Below are positions 1 to 5,072 of a DNA stretch of 5,072 nucleotides, piece after piece; positions within the stretch are counted from its first letter, which is position 1; the number at the start of each line of letters is the position of its first letter. The notes beneath the pieces were generated by a model. The model had not been told where the DNA came from. It did no database searches and was given only the letters and a program-made list of their open reading frames with translations. The position numbers and the translations under genes were made by a program. The stretch spans positions 1-5,072 of the forward strand of contig JACCSF010000344.1 of the NCBI GenBank assembly GCA_013813135.1, in the 5' to 3' direction. This stretch comes from Thermoleophilaceae bacterium (GTDB taxonomy: Bacteria; Actinomycetota; Thermoleophilia; Solirubrobacterales; Thermoleophilaceae).

Positions 1-229
1 GCTGCTCGTCGAGCGCCGCCCGCACGGCGCCCGACCGCCGTTCGCGGGCCCAGCCCGCCAGCGCCGCCACCACCGCAGCCGCCAGCAGGATCGTCACCAG
101 ATCATCGAGGGCGTCGGCGAGGTCGCCGCCCGCCAGTGCGATGCCGAGCACGAGCAGGCCGGCTGCGCCGAGCAGGGCGGCGGCCACGCGGATCAGCGTC
201 CTGCCCCTCCCTGGGCTCGGTCCCTCCAT
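1..229 (-). CDS. Small membrane protein, 5' part only (cut by left edge)
   Basis: This is an open frame of 76 codons from an ATG at 229 running off the left edge, so the C-terminus is missing. I do not recognise the family. The visible part has a short polar, basic N-terminus (MEGPSPGRGR), a hydrophobic segment at about residues 12-34, a short acidic turn (GGDLADALDD, 34-43), a second hydrophobic segment at about 44-60 rich in Ala, Val and Leu, then a basic stretch (RERRSG) as expected on the cytoplasmic side. This predicts two membrane helices. The start lies 65 bases after the stop of the GH13 gene. No Shine-Dalgarno is visible before the ATG. A TACGTT hexamer ends 6 bases before it, which could be a -10 box giving a leaderless message, but no good -35 box accompanies it. 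The charge pattern and clean hydrophobic segments argue for a real gene; the exact start is less sure. Confidence 0.6.
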   Translation of the reverse strand, partial: MEGPSPGRGRTLIRVAAALLGAAGLLVLGIALAGGDLADALDDLVTILLAAAVVAALAGWARERRSGAVRAALDEQ

Positions 230-263
230 GGGGCGAACGTACCCCAAGATCGCGTCGGGACAC

Positions 264-276
264 CCCGGAGTCCGGG
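264..276. repeat. 13-base palindrome (6+1+6) between the GH13 gene and the next gene
   Basis: The plus strand reads CCCGGAGTCCGGG, a perfect 6-base inverted repeat around one central base. It lies 18 bases past the GH13 stop codon and 34 bases upstream of the ATG at 229. No T-run follows on the minus strand, so it is not a typical intrinsic terminator. It could be an operator for the downstream gene, a weak hairpin, or chance in G+C-rich DNA. Confidence 0.25.
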
Positions 277-294
277 AACGCCTTGGCCCCGCGC

Positions 295-1950
295 CTACGG
301 GGGCAGCCGCTGGCCGGGCCGCCGCACGCGGAACCAATGGGCGCCATGGGGAGGCAGCTCCAGCGTGACCGCGCCCTCCGCCAGCTCGTGGTGCTCCTCG
401 TCGAAGAGATCGACCAGGGTGCCGTCTCCTCCGAGCTCAAGCCGGGCGCCGGCATCCCGTCCGGCGAGGTTGTGGACCGCGACCACGGTCGAGCCGTCCC
501 AGTCGCTGCGCTGAGCGAAGATAGCCGCGTCACCGGGATCGAGCAGCGCCCACTCGCCCCAGCCGAGCTCCGGGCACTCCCGGCGGCGGCGAATCAGCCG
601 CTCCATCCAGTTGAGCAGCGCCTCGGCATCCCGCCGCTGGCGCGCCACGTTGACCTCGTGGAACCCGAACGGGCCCTGCTCCACCACCGGACGGCAGGCT
701 TCTCGGGCGGTCGTGAAGCCGGCCTGCCGCTCGCCGGACCACTGCATCGGCGCGCGGACGCTGTAGCGCCCCTCGATGGCCAGGTTCTCGGCCATACCGA
801 TCTCCTCGCCGTAGAAGAGGACGGGCGTTCCCGGCAGCGAGAAAGCGAGCGAGTAGACCATCCGGATGCGGCGCTCATCGCCGCCGAGCATGGTTGGCAG
901 TCGCCGCCGCAGCCCGCGGCCGTATAGCTGAAGCTCCTCTTCCGGTCCGAAGGCGGCGAACACCTCCTGGCGCTCCTCCTCGCTCAGCTTGTCGAGTGTC
1001 AGCTCGTCGTGGTTGCGCACGAAGTTGGCCCACTGGCAGTCCTCGGGGATCGGTGGGAGCGCCTCCAGGGCCCGCGCCAGCGGGGTCGCGTCCTCCCGCG
1101 CGAGAGCGAGGAACATCGCCTGGTTGACGGTGAACGAGAAGATCAGCTGCAGCTCGTCACCGTCCTCGTCGCCGAAGAACTCGCGCTGCTGCTCCGGGGA
1201 CAGGTTGACCTCCCCGAGCAGCACCGCCTCGCCGTTGCGCCGCCCAATGAAGCGCCGCAGGTCGCGCAGCAGCTCATGCGGGTCCTGGCGGCTTCCCTCG
1301 GGGATGCCGGTCGGCTCAATCAGGAACGGGACCGCGTCCACGCGAAACCCGCTCAGCCCCTGCTCGAGCCAGAAGCCAGCCACCTGGGCGATCTCGTCGC
1401 GGACCTCCGGGTTGGCCACGTTCAGATCGGGCTGGTGGGAGTAGAAGCGGTGCATGTACCACCTCCCCGCCTCCTCGTCGAACGCCCAGTTGGAGCGCTC
1501 CTGGTCGGGGAACACGACGTCGCCGGGGTTCTCCTCAGGCTTTTCGTCGCTCCACACATAGAAGTCGTGGAAGGGCGACTCCGGCCCGCGCCGTGCGTCC
1601 TTGAACCATGGATGTTGGTTGGAGGTGTGGTTCACGACCAGGTCCGCAATCACACGCATCCCGCCTTCGCGCGCGGCACGCACCACCTCGAGCAGGTCGC
1701 CGTGCGTGCCGAGGCGCGCGTCCACCCCGTAGAAATCGGTGATGTCGTAGCCGTCGTCGCGCTGGCAGGACGGCATGAACGGCATCAGCCAGAGGCAGCC
1801 GATCCCAAGCCCGGTCAGGTATTCCACGCGTTCGCAAAGCCCCGGCAGGTCGCCACAGCCGTCGCCGTCGGCATCCAGGAATGTCTCCACGTCGAGGCAG
1901 TAGACGACCGCGTTCTTCCACCAGACGTCGCTGGTCGCCTTGCGCTTCAC
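295..1950 (-). CDS. GH13 alpha-amylase-family protein, trehalose-synthase-like
   Basis: This is a 551-aa cytoplasmic glycoside hydrolase family 13 enzyme with no signal peptide. It is closest in style to trehalose synthase (maltose alpha-D-glucosyltransferase), which interconverts maltose and trehalose. Seen motifs: the metal-site-like DADGDGCGDL (26-35), RDDGYDI (64-70), region I DLVVNH (103-108), HPWFKDAR (113-120), HRFYSHQPDLN (167-177), region II GFRVD with nucleophile D205, region III GEVN with acid/base E247, and region IV FVRNHDELTL with D315. SLPGTPVLFYGEEIGM (371-386) and APMQWS (400-405) follow, and a beta-sandwich C domain ends at about 543. All three catalytic acids are present. 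The GTG start at 1950 is chosen because the barrel begins by residue 10, the next Met is inside the barrel, and GGAG lies 8 bases upstream. It overlaps the LLM oxidoreductase stop by 4 bases, so the two are probably translationally coupled. Regions II and III differ from typical TreS (GLRLD, AEAN as I recall), so another alpha-glucosyl transfer or hydrolysis activity is possible. Confidence 0.93.
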   Translation of the reverse strand: MKRKATSDVWWKNAVVYCLDVETFLDADGDGCGDLPGLCERVEYLTGLGIGCLWLMPFMPSCQRDDGYDITDFYGVDARLGTHGDLLEVVRAAREGGMRVIADLVVNHTSNQHPWFKDARRGPESPFHDFYVWSDEKPEENPGDVVFPDQERSNWAFDEEAGRWYMHRFYSHQPDLNVANPEVRDEIAQVAGFWLEQGLSGFRVDAVPFLIEPTGIPEGSRQDPHELLRDLRRFIGRRNGEAVLLGEVNLSPEQQREFFGDEDGDELQLIFSFTVNQAMFLALAREDATPLARALEALPPIPEDCQWANFVRNHDELTLDKLSEEERQEVFAAFGPEEELQLYGRGLRRRLPTMLGGDERRIRMVYSLAFSLPGTPVLFYGEEIGMAENLAIEGRYSVRAPMQWSGERQAGFTTAREACRPVVEQGPFGFHEVNVARQRRDAEALLNWMERLIRRRRECPELGWGEWALLDPGDAAIFAQRSDWDGSTVVAVHNLAGRDAGARLELGGDGTLVDLFDEEHHELAEGAVTLELPPHGAHWFRVRRPGQRLPP

Positions 1951-2909
1951 GCGGCCAGCTCCGGCAGGACGCGCTCGCCGAACGCGTTGATGAACGGGCG
2001 CAGGTCCTGGCCGACGTGGTGCAGATGGATCTGCTCGAAGCCAAGATCGCCGAGCTCGGCCAGCCAGGCGGCGTGCCGGCCGGCGTCGGCGGACACCAGC
2101 ACCGCCTGTCGCATGTCCTCCGGGCGCACGTGGGCGGCGGCCAGGTCGAACTGCTCGACCGTCTCGAGGTCCCAGCAGAGCGGCGGGCCGAAGACGTTGG
2201 TCCGCCACTGGTCGTGGGCAATCCGCAGCGCCTCCTCCTCGCTCGTGGCCCAGCTGAGATGGACCTGCAGGTAGATCGGCCGGCCCTGGCCGCCCCCCTC
2301 GCGGAAGGCGTCGATCACCCGCTCGAGCGTCTCGCGCGGCTGGTTGATGGTCACGAGCCCGTCAGCCCAGCCCCCGCACCAGCGCGCCGTCTCCGCACTC
2401 ACCGCGGCGCCGACCAGGCTGGGCGGGTCCGAGGGGAGCGTCCAGAGGCGCGCCCGGTCGACCCGCACGGAGCCCTCGTGGTTCACCGTCTCTCCGGCGA
2501 ACAAGGCGCGCATCACGTCCACGCACTCGCGTAGCCGTGCGTTGCGCTTCGCCTTTGGCGGCCAGCGGTCGCCGGTGATGTGCTCGTTGGAGGCCTCGCC
2601 GGTGCCGAGGGCGACCCACAGGCGTCCCGGGAACAGCTCAGACAGCGTCGCCGCCGCCTGGGCGACGATCGCGGGGTGGTAGCGCTGACCCGGCGCATTT
2701 ACGACGCCGAAGGGCAACTCGGTGGCCTGGAGCGCCGCGCCAAGGAAAGACCAGGCGAAGCCGGATTCGCCCTGACGCTCGCTCCAGGGCGAGAAGTGGT
2801 CGGAGGACATGGCGGCGCCAAAGCCGGCGGCCTCGGCCTCGCGCACGTGCGCCAGCAGGCGGCTCGGAGGGATCTGCTCGTGGGAGCAGTGCAAGCCGAT
2901 GACGGGCAT
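1947..2909 (-). CDS. LLM-class (luciferase-like) oxidoreductase, G6PDH-like / TIGR03885-type
   Basis: This 320-aa protein is a single-domain TIM-barrel enzyme of the bacterial luciferase-like superfamily (PF00296), of normal length. It resembles F420-dependent glucose-6-phosphate dehydrogenase (Fgd1) and, from memory, the TIGR03885 subfamily described as probably using FMN instead of F420. Seen motifs: HCSHEQIPPS near the N-terminus (7-16), SSDHFSPWSERQ (35-46), APGQRYHPAIVAQAAATL (72-89), LGTGEASNEHITG (101-113), ARLRECVDVM (124-133) and GWADGL (180-185). D37, H38, W42 and E105 fall where Fgd1 has D39, H40, W44 and E109, so the cofactor and catalytic pocket look intact. The substrate is unknown. 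The ATG at 2909 lies 4 bases after the stop of the upstream propeller gene, and no well-placed Shine-Dalgarno is seen, which suggests reinitiation after that gene. The 3' end overlaps the GH13 start (GTGA). The family is sure; the choice between F420 and FMN cannot be made from sequence by eye. Confidence 0.93.
   Translation of the reverse strand: MPVIGLHCSHEQIPPSRLLAHVREAEAAGFGAAMSSDHFSPWSERQGESGFAWSFLGAALQATELPFGVVNAPGQRYHPAIVAQAAATLSELFPGRLWVALGTGEASNEHITGDRWPPKAKRNARLRECVDVMRALFAGETVNHEGSVRVDRARLWTLPSDPPSLVGAAVSAETARWCGGWADGLVTINQPRETLERVIDAFREGGGQGRPIYLQVHLSWATSEEEALRIAHDQWRTNVFGPPLCWDLETVEQFDLAAAHVRPEDMRQAVLVSADAGRHAAWLAELGDLGFEQIHLHHVGQDLRPFINAFGERVLPELAA
1959..1962 (-). promoter_or_regulatory. 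Ribosome binding site that decides the GTG start of the GH13 gene
   Basis: GGAG sits 8 bases before GTG at 1950, inside the last codons of the LLM oxidoreductase gene. The frame stays open for 86 more codons upstream, but that stretch is Arg/Pro/Ala-rich shadow of the oxidoreductase, so this site and the 4-base overlap fix the start. Confidence 0.5.
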
Positions 2910-2913
2910 GGCT

Positions 2914-3939
2914 CTAACCCGCGCGTTCCCTCGGCGCCGGTGCGCCGCGTCCAGGCGGTGCGGCGCCGTGCTCGACGCCGTCGGCCAGCGGCATGGTGGC
3001 CGACAGCAGCGGCGACGCCACGTCGGGGTCGTCCTGGTCGCAGACGAAGGTGAGCGTCATCACGCCGGTGTCCAGCGTGGCGTGGACCCCCTCGACCTTG
3101 TAGGCGCGGTCGATCGTGCGCAGGCGCCGCACCTCGCCGTCGCGGTCGATGGTGCCCACCACCGAGCCCAGAATCGCACCGTCCTCATACGTGTCGCCCG
3201 AGCTTTCCGCCGACGCGGTGAAGACGAGCAACTCCCCGCCGAGTGGGCTGGCGTCGCTGAAGGTCAGCTTGACCCCGTCGAGCTCGCCGAGGTCGTAGGC
3301 GCGCACCCGTTGGAGCTCGGCTGCCGCGAAGGTCCGGTCGCGCAAGAGCGAGCCCATCACGTCAGACAGCGCCAGCTCCGCTACGACGTTCGCACCGAGT
3401 TCGCTGTTTCCGCGCTGCAGTAGCCAAAGTTGGTCGCCCATGACAGCCGCGCCCTCGATGTTGAGCTCCTTCACCTGACCGCGTAGAAGGGAATAGAGCG
3501 GGGCCAGGTCGATCTCGCGCGCCTGTCCCTCGAGCGACCCATCCGCGGCGAGCCCCCACACGAAGCCGCGATCGCGCGCAGGTGTGGAGCCCGATCCGAG
3601 GCCCAGCAGAGCGCCGTGCGGGTGCTCCTCGAAGGGGGGGAGAACCGTGAGCGCCTCAAGGTCCGGCTTGGCCCCCTTGCGGCCGTCGCGGTCGGTGGGA
3701 AGGTCCCCCGAGAGCACCCGCTCGAGCCGCCCTGGTACGTCTGTCGAGACCTCAAACACCCCAAGGAACAGCTCGTCGTCGCCCACCACGTAGACGAAGT
3801 CCGCACGCTGCACCACGCCGCTGGCCGCGGAGATGTGCGCGGCCCGGCCAGGGCCCGACGGGGCATCGAGGTCGAGCTCGCGCAGCCGGCGCAGCTCGAG
3901 CGGAGGCAGATCCTCCGGCCTGGCGACGCGGCGGTCCAT
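2914..3939 (-). CDS. Uncharacterised probable beta-propeller protein (DUF6929-like)
   Basis: This 341-aa soluble protein has no signal peptide and no membrane segment. I recognise it only as a conserved uncharacterised bacterial type, probably the one named DUF6929. Three similar motifs recur: KPDLEALTVL (91-100), ELNIEGAAVMGDQLWLLQRGN (in two parts, 158-167 and 168-178), and KVEGVHATLD (281-290). Each carries a hydrophobic-Glu-(Gly/Ala) core, with E95, E162 and E283, followed by a beta hairpin. The first two are 67 residues apart and the next is about twice 60 further on, which fits blades of a propeller like the esterase/phytase-like group. LLGLGSGSTPARDRG (111-125) and SAASGVV (37-43) are other conserved-looking patches. 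The ATG at 3939 is chosen because AAGGA lies 6 bases upstream; the frame is open for 104 more codons but those overlap the preceding gene. The Pro/Ala/Arg tail from about 324 looks disordered. Its 4-base gap to the oxidoreductase suggests a shared task, possibly binding or hydrolysing a sugar phosphate or ester; that is inference. Confidence 0.85.
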   Translation of the reverse strand: MDRRVARPEDLPPLELRRLRELDLDAPSGPGRAAHISAASGVVQRADFVYVVGDDELFLGVFEVSTDVPGRLERVLSGDLPTDRDGRKGAKPDLEALTVLPPFEEHPHGALLGLGSGSTPARDRGFVWGLAADGSLEGQAREIDLAPLYSLLRGQVKELNIEGAAVMGDQLWLLQRGNSELGANVVAELALSDVMGSLLRDRTFAAAELQRVRAYDLGELDGVKLTFSDASPLGGELLVFTASAESSGDTYEDGAILGSVVGTIDRDGEVRRLRTIDRAYKVEGVHATLDTGVMTLTFVCDQDDPDVASPLLSATMPLADGVEHGAAPPGRGAPAPRERAG

Positions 3940-3945
3940 CCTGAT

Positions 3946-3950
3946 TCCTT
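3946..3950 (-). promoter_or_regulatory. Ribosome binding site of the propeller gene
   Basis: AAGGA with a 6-base spacer to ATG at 3939. It lies in the 28-base gap after the 154-aa protein gene and supports the short start over the longer upstream open frame. Confidence 0.65.
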
Positions 3951-3967
3951 GCCCGTCGTTCCGACAA

Positions 3968-4432
3968 TCAATCGGTGCTGCCCGAAGCCGGATCGTCGGC
4001 TGCGGGAGGCGGGGCGGAGACCGTCTGCGGTTCGGGCACGGGGGTCTCGCTCGCCTGGCGCGAATCGGAGCTCTTGCGCCGCTTTGCCGCCAGCGCCGCC
4101 CCTGCGGCGCCGGCCCCCAGGAGCCCAAGCAGCGCCGGCTTGCGACCACGGTCGGCGCTCGCGCCCTTCTTGCCACCAAGGAGGCCGCCGACCACCGGTA
4201 TGGCGCTGCCCTTCCCCTTCGCGCGCGACTCGCCCCCGGGAAGCGCGCCACGAACGAGCCCCATCAGCTTCTCCGCGCGGTTCTGTTCGGGCTTCTGGCG
4301 CCTGCGCGGCATTCCACCGCGGGTCGATGCCGGGGTGCTTCGCGTGAAGCGCCGCCCGGGCTGGGCCTGCCGGTGGATGCGTCCTCTCTGCGAGGTGGCG
4401 GCCCGTCCATGCTGCGTCCTGGCTGATCCCAT
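3968..4432 (-). CDS. Basic 154-aa protein with one hydrophobic segment, unknown function
   Basis: I do not recognise this protein. Residues 1-50 are strongly basic and rich in Arg, Gln, Ser and Thr (for example RGRIHRQAQPGRRFTR at 16-31 and MPRRRQK at 41-47). A short amphipathic stretch follows (NRAEKLMGLVRGALPGG, 51-67), then Gly/Lys-rich sequence (GGLLGGKKG, 82-90). A hydrophobic segment at about 99-116 (PALLGLLGAGAAGAALAA) ends in KRRK, and an acidic Pro-rich tail runs from about 128 to the end (ETPVPEPQ, PPPAADDP). The hydrophobic part is short and Ala/Gly-rich, so it may be a membrane anchor or a buried helix. The ATG at 4432 is chosen for its strong Shine-Dalgarno (AGGGAGGG, 8-base spacer); Met41 is an alternative start but has no properly spaced site. 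It sits 73 bases after the GlsB-type gene and 28 bases before the propeller gene. The very basic half could bind nucleic acid or phospholipid; that is speculation. Confidence 0.65.
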   Translation of the reverse strand: MGSARTQHGRAATSQRGRIHRQAQPGRRFTRSTPASTRGGMPRRRQKPEQNRAEKLMGLVRGALPGGESRAKGKGSAIPVVGGLLGGKKGASADRGRKPALLGLLGAGAAGAALAAKRRKSSDSRQASETPVPEPQTVSAPPPAADDPASGSTD

Positions 4433-4440
4433 GGTGTTGT

Positions 4441-4448
4441 CCCTCCCT
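4441..4448 (-). promoter_or_regulatory. Strong ribosome binding site of the basic 154-aa protein
   Basis: AGGGAGGG with an 8-base spacer (ACAACACC) before ATG at 4432. It is the best Shine-Dalgarno in the window and decides this start over the in-frame ORF extension upstream and over Met41. Confidence 0.65.
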
Positions 4449-4477
4449 GGTTTTCGCCTGCTGAGTCCCGTCAACGC

Positions 4478-4503
4478 GTGCCCGGCGACGGTTCGTCCAA
4501 ACC
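4478..4503 (-). promoter_or_regulatory. Possible SigB/SigF-type stress promoter before the basic 154-aa protein
   Basis: On the minus strand GGTTT is followed, 15 bases later, by GGGCAC. The actinobacterial SigB/SigF-type consensus, as I remember it, is GTTT, 14-16 bases, GGGTA. The -35 part and spacing fit; the -10 part matches only in GGG-A. It lies just after the GlsB-type stop codon and about 45 bases before the ATG at 4432. No SigA-type promoter with both boxes is visible in this 73-base gap. Confidence 0.22.
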
Positions 4504-4505
4504 GG

Positions 4506-4796
4506 CTACCGGCGCCCTCGCGGCAGCTCGTCGCGCCGCCTGCGGTCACCGATTCCGGCGGCGTCGGCCGCCCCGATGAGCCCCGCGGCGGCGATCACGC
4601 CCACGATGGTGCCCAAGATGTTGAGTTCGAAGACGTCGCCCGTTCCGAGCGCGCTGGCAACTATCCCGCCCACGAGAGCACCGCCGATGCCCAGCAGCAG
4701 CGTCATTGCGACGCCGATCCGCTGGCGTCCAGGGAGGACGAGGCGAGCGAGTATGCCGATGATCAGGCCGATCAGGATGAGACCGAGGATCTGCAT
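4506..4796 (-). CDS. GlsB/YeaQ/YmgE family (transglycosylase-associated) membrane protein
   Basis: This 96-aa integral membrane protein belongs to the family called transglycosylase-associated or GlsB/YeaQ/YmgE stress-response proteins (PF04226); its molecular activity is not established. Seen features: a first helix at about 3-20 (MQILGLILIGLIIGILARL), the family's signature loop LPGRQRIG (21-28), a second helix at about 29-50 containing the glycine-rich LLGIGGALVGG (34-44), a short loop with GTGDVFE, and a third helix at about 60-78 (LGTIVGVIAAAGLIG). The tail is basic (RRRRDELPRGRR), so it should be cytoplasmic. Length is slightly above the usual 80-90 residues because of this tail. The start is the ATG at 4796, where GAGG lies 6 bases upstream and the helix begins at once; the longer open frame upstream encodes Arg/Pro-rich sequence foreign to the family. 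It is followed by a 73-base gap. A role in stress tolerance or the envelope is known for the family only in general terms. Confidence 0.9.
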   Translation of the reverse strand: MQILGLILIGLIIGILARLVLPGRQRIGVAMTLLLGIGGALVGGIVASALGTGDVFELNILGTIVGVIAAAGLIGAADAAGIGDRRRRDELPRGRR

Positions 4797-4972
4797 CCAG
4801 TTCCTCTCCCCGCTGGGGCCGACGCCAAACGCGCTTCGACCGAAGTCGCGCCCGTGGCGCACGGGGCGACCGGCTGCGATGCCGGGGTGACAACGGGGTG
4901 GTAGCGGAACAGCTCGCAAGCTGCTGAAGACCACATCGGCTAGAACCGGCCCCCCTCTCGCATAGCGTTGGG
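4797..4972 (-). other. Gap upstream of the GlsB-type gene
   Basis: This 176-base gap probably holds the GlsB-type promoter, but I find no convincing -35/-10 pair on the minus strand. GAGG at 4803-4806 is the ribosome binding site. Two small inverted repeats are visible: CAGCT-CGCA-AGCTG at 4910-4923, and GCGTT-GGGCT-AACGC at 4965-4979, which covers the stop codon of the gene cut by the right edge. Neither is followed by a T-run on the minus strand. Confidence 0.5.
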
Positions 4973-5072
4973 CTAACGCAGCGAAGGTGAGCCGGCTGGA
5001 TCAGCGACGGACCGCCGGCGTCCAGCCGGTCGCCCGCCGTTGGCCTCCAGCCATTCCCGGATCGTCTTCGAA
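4973..5072 (-). CDS. C-terminal end of an unrecognised protein (cut by right edge)
   Basis: The minus strand is open from the right edge to a TAG at 4973-4975, giving 32 residues. They begin SKTIREWLEANGGRPA, a clearly amphipathic helix ending in a Gly-Gly cap, and finish with a basic, flexible tail (GRRRSVADPAGSPSLR). I cannot name the family. Phrases like TIRxWxExxGGxPA occur, from memory, at the start of small actinobacterial proteins, but here the chain stops about 16 residues later, so either this is a C-terminal copy of the motif or the gene is shortened. Another minus frame is also open across this edge but reads Arg/Pro-rich, so I prefer this one. Confidence 0.45.
   Translation of the reverse strand, partial: SKTIREWLEANGGRPAGRRRSVADPAGSPSLR

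Noticed and set aside
1951..2208. 86-codon N-terminal extension of the GH13 frame
   Set aside because: The extension is Arg/Pro/Ala-rich shadow of the LLM gene. The barrel begins right after the GTG at 1950, which has a ribosome binding site and the 4-base overlap.
1009..2274. Long plus-strand open frame of 421 codons opposite the GH13 and LLM genes
   Set aside because: It is rich in Val, Arg, His and Ala with no family motif, and it crosses two well-identified genes on the other strand. Long antisense frames are expected in G+C-rich coding DNA.
3940..4251. 104-codon N-terminal extension of the propeller frame
   Set aside because: It lies inside the basic-protein gene, has no family-like sequence, and the ATG at 3939 has a good AAGGA site.
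4797..4830. A second GTTT, 15 bases, GGGGAG match just before the GlsB-type gene
   Set aside because: The -10 part coincides with the ribosome binding site, so a start there would leave almost no leader, and it lacks the TA of the consensus.
3616..4904. Plus-strand open frames of 243, 197 and 309 codons opposite the propeller, basic-protein and GlsB-type genes
   Set aside because: They read as Arg/Pro/Ala/Ser-rich low-complexity sequence, overlap each other, and have no recognisable domain.
4965..4979. GCGTT-GGGCT-AACGC hairpin as a transcription terminator for the right-edge gene
   Set aside because: The stem is only 5 bases, it overlaps the stop codon, and no T-run follows on the minus strand.
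1..5072. CRISPR arrays, tRNA or rRNA genes, insertion sequences, phage or defence genes
   Set aside because: I saw no regularly spaced repeats, no tRNA-like or rRNA-like sequence, and no transposase, integrase, nuclease or toxin motif in any frame.

Overview
This window is high-G+C bacterial chromosome. Every gene I can support reads on the minus strand, so the biological order runs from position 5072 down to 1. The base composition and the gene set (a trehalose-synthase-like GH13 enzyme, a luciferase-like oxidoreductase of the F420/G6PDH-like type, and a GlsB/YeaQ-type small membrane protein) suggest an actinobacterium. Thermoleophilia/Solirubrobacterales is my best guess, but it is a guess from gene style only. 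There is no rRNA, tRNA, CRISPR array, transposase or phage gene here, and no gene-free stretch longer than about 180 bases.

In transcription order the layout is: (a) the 3' end of an unrecognised gene cut by the right edge (5072-4973); (b) a 176-base gap; (c) a 96-aa GlsB/YeaQ/YmgE-type membrane protein (4796-4506); (d) a 154-aa very basic protein of unknown function with one hydrophobic segment and a strong ribosome binding site (4432-3968); (e) a 341-aa uncharacterised, probably beta-propeller protein that resembles what I remember as DUF6929 (3939-2914); (f) a 320-aa luciferase-like (LLM) oxidoreductase (2909-1947); (g) a 551-aa GH13 trehalose-synthase-like enzyme starting at GTG (1950-295); (h) the 5' part of a small membrane protein cut by the left edge (229-1).

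Genes e, f and g look like one translationally coupled unit: e and f are 4 bases apart, and f and g overlap by 4 bases (GTGA). Gene d ends 28 bases before e and may belong to the same transcript. The likely theme is alpha-glucan/trehalose metabolism joined to a sugar- or aldehyde-type redox enzyme, next to small stress or envelope membrane proteins. That theme is an inference from gene order. I do not see a clearly new system. The coupled propeller/LLM/GH13 trio and the basic 154-aa protein are the parts most worth a second look.
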